This document shows, piece by piece, positions 1 to 5,024 of a stretch of DNA of 5,024 nucleotides; the stretch's first letter is position 1, and every line of letters begins with the position of its first letter. A program made the translations under genes and the position numbers. The notes beneath the pieces are model-generated. The model searched no databases. It was not told where the DNA came from and saw only the letters and a list, made by a program, of their open reading frames with translations. Location: NCBI GenBank assembly GCA_030831885.1, contig JAURKF010000228.1, positions 1 through 5,024 on the forward strand, written 5' to 3'. Source of the DNA: Flavobacteriales bacterium (GTDB lineage: Bacteria > Bacteroidota > Bacteroidia > Flavobacteriales > UA16).

Positions 1-204
1 AGCTTTAAACTGGCGACCCCTGCCGCGTTCGGCATCTTTCAACGGCGTGTTCCCGAAGCGATCGACTGGCGCGATGTTAACCTTCAGCTTCAAGAGAAAC
101 TGCACAGCGGAGATGTGTCCTTCCGAGGCCGCTAAATGCAATGGAGTGCGTCCGTCGTAGTCACCCACGTTCGGGTCTGCTCCGGCATCCAGCAGGCGCT
201 GCAT
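1..204 (-). other. Ankyrin-repeat segment fused to the TolC frame
   Basis: Residues 420-487 of the TolC frame. The tail of one repeat (MQRLLDAGADPNVG) is followed by a full repeat starting DYDGRTPLHLAASEGH (434-449), with VQFLLKLKVNI as its second helix. A further repeat then starts VDRFGNTPLKDAERGRG (466-482) and is cut by the window edge. The TPLH, AA.EGH and LL positions match the ankyrin consensus closely. Ankyrin repeats bind proteins and are not a normal part of TolC channels. The DYDGRTPLH…VDRFGNTPL style recalls repeats in glutaminases, plant potassium channels and plant or protist kinases; this is from memory and does not identify the source. By hand count the GC is about 59% over 1-201, against about 41% over 202-420. 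The segment may belong to a different gene joined by assembly error. Confidence 0.85.
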
Positions 205-1461
205 ATTCTTTACATTTAATGAAACGTTTGCTAATTGTTGGCGCAAGAGTTCCAGCTGTTTTATGGCCGCAAGTGCCTTGTTGCGCACAATGGTTCTTTT
301 CTGCAGTGCTTCGAGTTGTGTCTCTTCAATCTTGATTCGTGTAAAACCCAATTCCCCTTTTGCCTTTCGCATGAATATGGGCCAAGAAATTTGCGCTCCC
401 CATTTGTAATTATTCAATGTCATCATGTTTTCAGTTGAAGTTGTCGCTTCATTGAGCGCATTGTACTGTAGATTGACAATGGGCTTCATCTGTTCTTTTT
501 TCCAGCGCTCTTCAAAACTGAGTTGCTCTAAAATGGGATTGAATTTCAGGATTTCAGGATTGGTGTTTTGTATGCTGTTTGTTCGGTCGGCCAGTACATC
601 GGTGTTGCTGAGTGAATTTTCGAATACGAGTTCTTCCTGTGGAATTCGATCCTTGATGGATTCAAGCGGAACGAAGTCTTGTGCATTTTTTTCCCAGATG
701 TGTGTAGCAAGTTCGAGCGATTCTTTGTTCCATTTGGCTTGGGCCGACTGATACTTCTGTTGGCGATTTTGCACTTGAATAGCTGTTTCGAGTGTGTCGA
801 TGGATGCTATGTCACCTGCAAGAAAGCGATTTTTCGTGTCTGTGAGACGTTGCTGGGCAATGCTAACCCATTCGTTGTGTATGTCGAGCACTTGCTTACT
901 CATCCACCATGTCCAATACTGGTTGAATGCATCGTATCGAAGTTGCTGCACCCGTATTTTTTGTTCAATGACGGCATAGCGTTGATATGCTTCTGCTTGT
1001 CGCAGTTCCGTTCTGTTTTTATCTGTAATGAGACCTTGTCCTAATGGTATCGCTAAACCCGCATTAATGAGTCCTCCATTGGGTGTGGTTTCTTCCGGAT
1101 TGAAATAGGTGCCGTTAGCGTTTTCGAAACTGGATCGCAAGATGACGGGCGCACGCAATGGGATTTCCAACCCGATGTAGGTTTGATCGTAGTACTCGGT
1201 TCCTTTGAAAAACTTGTTTTGATAATTGCCGGAAACTTTGGGGTCAAAGGAGCCCTTAGCGCGAGTCATTGTTTGATTTCCTTTTTCTACACTCAGCTCG
1301 GAGGCGCGCATTGCAGGGTGGTTGCTGAGCATTCCTTTGAATGCATCAAACGACAATACATCGCTTGATTGTGCTAATGAGTGTCCGCAGAATGAAGCAA
1401 ATGCAATACATGCAACAAACCGGTTGCATGCTTGCGTCAGATTACGGTTTCTTAGGCTCAT
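1..1461 (-). CDS. TolC-family outer-membrane efflux protein running in frame into ankyrin repeats (3' end outside window)
   Basis: The open frame gives 487 residues with no stop before the left edge. Residues 1-31 form a signal peptide (Arg/Asn-rich start, hydrophobic FVACIAFASF, likely cut near SLA-Q). The mature part begins like Bacteroidota TolC proteins: SNHPAMRASEL (about 47-57), then AKGSFDPKVSGNYQ (68-81), FNPEETTPNGG (120-130) and IPLGQG (138-143). Long helical stretches follow, with NPEILKFNPILEQL near 301-314 and NYKWGAQISWPIF near 351-363. This family forms trimeric outer-membrane channels that take cargo from HlyD/ABC pumps. From about residue 421 the sequence is ankyrin repeat instead of the expected last TolC helices, so roughly 50-60 TolC residues are missing. 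I chose the ATG at 1461 because it directly precedes the signal peptide; an in-frame ATG at 1491 would add ten residues. It overlaps the adaptor gene by 20 bp, which suggests translational coupling. The TolC identity is firm, but the integrity of the fusion is uncertain. Confidence 0.85.
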   Translation of the reverse strand, partial: MSLRNRNLTQACNRFVACIAFASFCGHSLAQSSDVLSFDAFKGMLSNHPAMRASELSVEKGNQTMTRAKGSFDPKVSGNYQNKFFKGTEYYDQTYIGLEIPLRAPVILRSSFENANGTYFNPEETTPNGGLINAGLAIPLGQGLITDKNRTELRQAEAYQRYAVIEQKIRVQQLRYDAFNQYWTWWMSKQVLDIHNEWVSIAQQRLTDTKNRFLAGDIASIDTLETAIQVQNRQQKYQSAQAKWNKESLELATHIWEKNAQDFVPLESIKDRIPQEELVFENSLSNTDVLADRTNSIQNTNPEILKFNPILEQLSFEERWKKEQMKPIVNLQYNALNEATTSTENMMTLNNYKWGAQISWPIFMRKAKGELGFTRIKIEETQLEALQKRTIVRNKALAAIKQLELLRQQLANVSLNVKNMQRLLDAGADPNVGDYDGRTPLHLAASEGHISAVQFLLKLKVNIAPVDRFGNTPLKDAERGRGRQFKA

Positions 1462-2782
1462 TCGCTTGATAATAGTTAGGAGGGAATCCATTAAACTGGC
1501 GCCAGAGCTCGTAACCCAGCGGAACATCGTTGAGCAGCGCCATCCCGCGCGCGCCGGCGCCCACGCGAATTCCGGATGGCCAAGGAATATCGTCTGGATC
1601 GGGCGCTACCAAAATGCGGTATTCACCTTTTTCGTTGGTAAAATTATCGATAGCAACTACCAATCCTCCGTACGTTCCTGATGAGGCCCCGGGCCAGCCA
1701 CTGAAAACGAAGGCGGGCCAGCCATCGAAAATGAAACGTACCTTTTGACCTCTGGAAAGAAGAGGAAAGTCGATTGGTTTAACCATGAGTTCAACAGCCA
1801 GCTGATAGTTGGCGGGCATCAGCGTTACGATTTCTTCTCCTTCTTTGATGGTTTCGCCCACACCTGTTTGAATAGCTCGTGTTATGTAGCCCTCGGCCGG
1901 GGATGTGATGAAATAAAAGCCGCTTCGCTGACTATATCCTGCATATTGGCTTTGAAGTTTGGTTACCTGAGCTTCAGTATCGTAAAGATTACTCATGGTT
2001 GAAAACTTATCGCTTTCTGCTTTTGAAATTTTGTCGCGGTAATCCTGACTAATGGAGTTCAATTCGGTACGTGCGTTCGAAAGTTCCTGTCGCGCAATGA
2101 GCAATTTGTTTTCGCTCTCCACTTTCTTTGAACGCGCGTTTTGATAAGCTACTTCGCGCTGTTCAAGTTCTGTTTCCGACTTAAGTCCTTTTTCATAAAG
2201 TGACTTGAATCGGTCGTATTGATCTTTGGCAATAACTGCGTTTGATGCAGCCACACTGAACTCCATACTGTCGCTTTGAACTTTCAAAATGGATTGTTTA
2301 ATCTTCAACTCCTGCTGATTTCGTTTCAGTTTCGCGCTTTCATTTAACGCATCAATCTGCCGATCGAGTGCTTCTACTTTTTGCATGTATCCCGAAACGC
2401 TTGATTCTTTGCTTTTAATTTGGTCTTCCACATTCACCAGCAAATTCGGATCGAAGTAATCGTCTTTGATTTCAGAGATTCGCATAATGGTATCACCGGC
2501 CTTAACGTAATCACCCTCTTTAACATGCCACTCCTCAATCTTTCCGGGAATAACAGTTTGAATCGATTGCGGACGCTGGTCGGGCCGCAAAGAAGTAAGT
2601 CGGCCATTGCCGCTCACGTTTTGTGTCCAGGGTAAACAAAGAATAATAACCAGTGCGATGAGCATGCCGAAAAGAAGACGCTTCAACGCACGGTTGTTTT
2701 TTCCGCCATTGATTTTGGAAAATGAAACGAAATCTTCCTGCTTGATTTTTTCTTTAATTATATGTTCAGACAGTTCTTGCAT
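1442..2782 (-). CDS. HlyD-family membrane-fusion (periplasmic adaptor) protein of a type I secretion/efflux system
   Basis: 446 residues, a normal length for the family. A cytoplasmic N-terminus of about 33 residues leads into one membrane helix (LLFGMLIALVIILCL, about 36-50). The first half of the lipoyl/barrel-sandwich domain is at about 76-103 (VIPGKIEEWHVKEGDYVKAGD). A long Lys/Glu/Gln-rich coiled-coil hairpin spans about 116-285, with its turn near the YEKGLKSETELEQ segment (196-208). The second lipoyl half is at about 291-322 (ITSPAEGYITRAIQTGVGE), followed by a beta-barrel region (about 327-395) and a C-terminal tail with PLGYELWRQFNGFPPNYY. By family knowledge it bridges the inner-membrane ABC exporter to the outer-membrane TolC channel. 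The start lies 10 bp after the exporter stop, and the 3' end overlaps the TolC gene by 20 bp, so the three are almost certainly co-transcribed. The region near 1500-1600 is GC-rich, but the protein reads normally there. The substrate cannot be deduced. Confidence 0.95.
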   Translation of the reverse strand: MQELSEHIIKEKIKQEDFVSFSKINGGKNNRALKRLLFGMLIALVIILCLPWTQNVSGNGRLTSLRPDQRPQSIQTVIPGKIEEWHVKEGDYVKAGDTIMRISEIKDDYFDPNLLVNVEDQIKSKESSVSGYMQKVEALDRQIDALNESAKLKRNQQELKIKQSILKVQSDSMEFSVAASNAVIAKDQYDRFKSLYEKGLKSETELEQREVAYQNARSKKVESENKLLIARQELSNARTELNSISQDYRDKISKAESDKFSTMSNLYDTEAQVTKLQSQYAGYSQRSGFYFITSPAEGYITRAIQTGVGETIKEGEEIVTLMPANYQLAVELMVKPIDFPLLSRGQKVRFIFDGWPAFVFSGWPGASSGTYGGLVVAIDNFTNEKGEYRILVAPDPDDIPWPSGIRVGAGARGMALLNDVPLGYELWRQFNGFPPNYYQANEPKKP

Positions 2783-2792
2783 CGGTTCAGGT

Positions 2793-4442
2793 TTAGGCTT
2801 TCGCCATGGTAATGGTGCGTCCGGCTAATTGCTGCACAGAGGGATTGTTGCTGATGATGATAATGGTTGATTCTGAAAAATGCTGAATGATGTTGTTCAG
2901 AATTAGTATGCGCTCTTCAGGAACAATTGCCTGTAAATTATCTTCCATCAACAAAAGACTGGGGTTGCCCACAAGGCAACGAGCCAGCACTAGTTTGCGC
3001 AACATACCGCCCGAAAGCGTTTTCCCCTCCGGATCGATAAGGGTATGATAGCCTTCCGTCATTTGTGTGATATTATCATGCAAATAGACTAACCGCGCAG
3101 CTTCTATCACCTGATTGATATCGATGTGTTTTCTGCCGCAGGTTATGTTGTCTATCACAGTTCCTTTGAATACACCTTGGTCGGCGAAGTTTTCTCCGGT
3201 TATTTCTCGGAGTGTTGTGAGGTCGATGTTTTCGAGAGGCAGGCCATTGATTGTGATGCTGCCCGAGTAACCAGCGAAATAACCCGTGAGCAATTTCATC
3301 AACAAGGTTTTACCGCTTCCATTCGCTCCGGCAATGCAGATACGCTCTCCAGGCAGCGCTTCTAGGTTAAAGTGTTGTATGACCGGCGAGTTGGCATCAG
3401 AAAAGGTATAGCTTAAGTCGTTGATTTTAATCTCAACGCCGGGTTTCTTCAGTGTTTCTCGAATGTCGATTCCACCTTCGCGCTCTAGTTGAATATCGGT
3501 GATGCTGCCTATTTTATCGAGTGCTGTAAGCACGTCGTACACGGTGCTCATGTTGAGAATGATTTTTTCGACGCTGCTAATAATCATGAGAATCACAATC
3601 TCTGCAGCTACAAACTGTCCGATGTTGATTTGCCCGTTGATGACTAATACACTACCCGCTATGATAAGGCTGGCAGCAAGTATTATCTTGAAGAGCACGA
3701 GCACTTTGTATTGAATAACGAGAATCGAAAAGTGTCGCTTGCGCGCATCGAGATACTGAGCCGTGTGCAGATCGGTTTGCTCAAGTGGCATCGAGGTGAT
3801 TCCACTGAGCTTGAAAGTTGTGAATGCGCGAGATAGTTCTTCAAGCCAATGAGCAACAGCAAATTTGTGTTTGCTTTCTTCCAAGCTGCTGTTGAGACCT
3901 TCCTTGCCGGTGAGGCGAAATATTGCTGCTATTAGAATGACTAGTATTAATCCGAGCAAAATGAAAAGCGGGTGATAAAAGGAAAGTAGAATGAGCCCGA
4001 ATAGTACTTGTATGGCTGCCGTCGAAAAGTCGAGAAGGAGTTTGGACACTCCTTTTTGAACGGTCATGATTTCGAAGAACCGATTCATGACTTCCGGGAA
4101 GTATTTTGACTTCACAGAGTCGAATGACGCACGAGGCAATCGGTAGGCGAAATCGAACGAGGCATTGACAAACAGTCTTTGCTCGATAGACTCGGTGATG
4201 GTCATTTGCCTGAGTTGCAAATAACCGTTTAGGAAAATACCGGCGACAACGAAAATTACAAGCATAATCCATGACGCCCTTAACTCACCGGCCTGCAGTA
4301 GGTTAATTATTGCCTGAATCCCAAGCGGTAATGACAAGTTAACCAGCCCCTGAAAAAGAGAAAAGATGTAAATGTTGCGAATGTCGGCTTGCTCGGACTT
4401 AACCAGTCGCCACAAACGCTGAAGAGGACTCAGTTGACTCAT
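2793..4442 (-). CDS. ABC exporter, fused transmembrane and ATP-binding domains, with degenerate ATPase motifs
   Basis: 549 residues. The membrane domain (about 20-300) has roughly six helices, near 24-47, 58-75, 138-155, 158-177, 240-268 and 275-295, as in type I exporters; there is no N-terminal C39 peptidase domain. The nucleotide-binding domain covers about 336-549. Walker A is intact (GANGSGKT, 372-379) and the signature reads LSGGM (476-480). Other motifs are altered. The Walker B region reads LLLMED (496-501), so Glu and Asp stand where Asp and Glu are usual. The Q-loop Gln position appears to be Ala420, by alignment from the following FKGT. The H-loop reads SNN (531-533) with no His. 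The start fits the family's usual N-terminus. It is the first gene of the exporter-adaptor-channel operon and would power export from the cytoplasm or inner membrane. I recall related Bacteroidota exporters also having eroded motifs, so this may be a subfamily trait. The substrate is unknown; a peptide or protein, or a small molecule, are all possible. Confidence 0.93.
   Translation of the reverse strand: MSQLSPLQRLWRLVKSEQADIRNIYIFSLFQGLVNLSLPLGIQAIINLLQAGELRASWIMLVIFVVAGIFLNGYLQLRQMTITESIEQRLFVNASFDFAYRLPRASFDSVKSKYFPEVMNRFFEIMTVQKGVSKLLLDFSTAAIQVLFGLILLSFYHPLFILLGLILVILIAAIFRLTGKEGLNSSLEESKHKFAVAHWLEELSRAFTTFKLSGITSMPLEQTDLHTAQYLDARKRHFSILVIQYKVLVLFKIILAASLIIAGSVLVINGQINIGQFVAAEIVILMIISSVEKIILNMSTVYDVLTALDKIGSITDIQLEREGGIDIRETLKKPGVEIKINDLSYTFSDANSPVIQHFNLEALPGERICIAGANGSGKTLLMKLLTGYFAGYSGSITINGLPLENIDLTTLREITGENFADQGVFKGTVIDNITCGRKHIDINQVIEAARLVYLHDNITQMTEGYHTLIDPEGKTLSGGMLRKLVLARCLVGNPSLLLMEDNLQAIVPEERILILNNIIQHFSESTIIIISNNPSVQQLAGRTITMAKA
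2940..2957 (-). other. Non-consensus Walker B / catalytic pair codons of the ABC exporter
   Basis: The codons read L-L-L-M-E-D (CTT TTG TTG ATG GAA GAT). In typical exporters the last two would be Asp then Glu. Here they are Glu then Asp, and Asn follows where Pro is usual. The alignment is by eye from the four hydrophobic residues. Confidence 0.7.
3306..3329 (-). other. Walker A (P-loop) codons of the ABC exporter
   Basis: These eight codons read G-A-N-G-S-G-K-T, a full match to GxxGxGK[ST]. They show that ATP binding is probably retained although the other ATPase motifs are altered. Confidence 0.95.
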
Positions 4443-4562
4443 GTAAATATAATTTCCGAATCAAGCCCAATGCTCATTCAGCAAGCCAAGGCTATTTTGC
4501 GGCTGCAATGATAATAAACCATGCAGATGCCCAAAAAGTTTGCAGTCCTGCCGGTTTGTTTG
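4443..4562 (-). promoter_or_regulatory. 120-bp intergenic gap, probable promoter region of the exporter operon
   Basis: This is the only gap long enough to hold a promoter for the three-gene operon. Just before the ATG the minus strand reads TATATTTAC (4451-4443). It resembles the Bacteroidota -7 element TAnnTTTG, with a TTG at 4470-4468 as a poor upstream match. Its position would put the transcription start inside the coding region, so I do not claim it as the promoter. There is no clear Shine-Dalgarno, which is common in this phylum. I see no strong hairpin plus T-run ending the DUF47 gene; the only stem found is TTGC-GGCT-GCAA, too weak to count. Read-through from DUF47 is therefore possible. 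Confidence 0.3.
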
Positions 4563-5024
4563 TTAGGAAAATTTAATGATTACGCTGTCAATAACATTGG
4601 CAGCCTCTTCACATTTATCGGTTGCGTTTTCCAAAAATGTAATCACCTCTTTAGTTTTCATCAGGCTTACTGCATCGGTTTCATTTTTAAAAAGGTCGGC
4701 AATGGTGCTATTCATGATTTTGTCGGCCTCGTTTTCCAATGTATTAATCATTTGCAGATGCGCTTTCACTTTTCGCACATTTTTAAGGCTGCGCATTTCA
4801 CGCACTGCTCGTTGCAGTTCAATAGCCGAAAGGGTTATTATTTCTGCCAGTCGAATCATGGCGGGGCTGATGTGGTGAACCTTGTAAAGATCCATCCGCT
4901 TGGACGTGCCGTATATGTAATCGACCACGTCGTCGATGGCGATGGCCAATGCGTGTATGTCTTCGCGGTCGAATGGAACGATAAACGTATGTCCGGTTTC
5001 ACGCATGATGGCATGCGTTATTTC
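4563..5024 (-). CDS. DUF47 / PhoU-like protein, probable Pit phosphate-transporter accessory protein (5' end outside window)
   Basis: The frame is open to the right edge and shows 153 residues of a family usually a little over 200 long, so about the first 60 are missing. An internal Met at 5006 is not the start, because the preceding EITHAI continues the family pattern. The diagnostic block is THAIMRETGHTFIVPFDRED followed by IHALAIAIDDVVDYIYG. The rest is all-helical (SAIELQRAVREM, INTLENEADKIM, LENATDKCEEAANVIDSVI), as expected for a PhoU-like helical bundle with acidic metal-binding positions such as LENEAD. The family is typically encoded beside a Pit inorganic phosphate permease and is thought to modulate it. 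No permease is seen here; it would have to lie outside the window, most likely upstream. A link with the exporter operon is not suggested. Confidence 0.9.
   Translation of the reverse strand, partial: EITHAIMRETGHTFIVPFDREDIHALAIAIDDVVDYIYGTSKRMDLYKVHHISPAMIRLAEIITLSAIELQRAVREMRSLKNVRKVKAHLQMINTLENEADKIMNSTIADLFKNETDAVSLMKTKEVITFLENATDKCEEAANVIDSVIIKFS

Noticed and set aside
541..560. Short tandem repeat, TTTCAGGA twice
   Set aside because: Only two 8-base copies within an intact coding frame; it looks like chance.
425..1044. Plus-strand reading frames of 108 and 121 codons opposite the TolC gene
   Set aside because: They are antisense shadows: Cys/Ser/Phe-rich, overlapping each other, with no recognisable domain.
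1053..1247. 64-codon minus-strand reading frame inside the TolC gene
   Set aside because: It lies in another frame of a region whose main frame has clear TolC motifs; its protein is low-complexity Ser/Pro/Thr/Lys without family signals.
1500..1600. Local GC-rich patch (about two thirds GC by hand count) with a CGCGCGCGCCGGCGC run
   Set aside because: It encodes the normal Gly/Ala-rich C-terminal part of the HlyD protein (VGAGARGMALLNDV), so it needs no separate explanation.
3841..4272. 143-codon minus-strand reading frame inside the ABC exporter gene
   Set aside because: It is a shifted frame within the membrane domain, Arg/His/Ser-rich, with no motif; the exporter frame explains the region.
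4443..4451. TATATTTAC just before the exporter ATG as a promoter -7 element
   Set aside because: It lies so close to the ATG that transcription would start inside the gene, and the upstream element is poor in sequence and spacing.
4498..4509. TTGC-GGCT-GCAA stem as a terminator for the DUF47 gene
   Set aside because: The stem is only four base pairs and no T-run follows in the direction of transcription.

Overview
The window looks like a chromosomal stretch from a member of the Bacteroidota. This rests on protein style rather than on any marker gene: the three secretion genes resemble a cassette common in that phylum, with a TolC-family outer-membrane protein of the 'NPEETTPNGG…IPLGQG' type, a HlyD protein ending in 'PLGYELWRQFNGFPP', and an ABC exporter starting 'LSPLQRLWRLVK'. 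Shine-Dalgarno sequences are also weak or absent. All four genes lie on the minus strand, so the window reads from right to left.

Layout in transcription order: (1) 5024-4563, the 3' part of a DUF47 (PhoU-like, Pit-accessory) protein cut by the right edge. (2) 4562-4443, a 120-bp non-coding gap. (3) 4442-2793, an ABC exporter with fused membrane and ATPase domains. (4) 2782-1442, a HlyD/membrane-fusion adaptor, 10 bp after the exporter. (5) 1461 to the left edge, a TolC-family outer-membrane channel that overlaps the adaptor gene by 20 bp. Genes 3-5 are very probably one operon encoding a complete type I (inner membrane-periplasm-outer membrane) export path. No substrate gene or maturation peptidase is visible.

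The most unusual point is at the left end. The TolC reading frame does not finish as a TolC protein. At about position 204-190 it passes without a stop or frameshift into a clear ankyrin-repeat sequence (residues about 421-487 of the open frame) that is still open at position 1. The last part of the expected TolC fold is missing. The join falls in a stretch (QRLLDA) that would fit either family, and GC content rises there. This is either a real TolC-ankyrin fusion or a chimeric join of two unrelated sequences; the window alone cannot decide, and I lean towards a chimeric join.

The second notable point is the exporter's ATPase domain. Walker A and LSGG are intact, but the Q-loop, Walker B/catalytic pair and H-loop positions all carry non-consensus residues. 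I saw no RNA genes, CRISPR arrays, insertion sequences or sizeable repeats.
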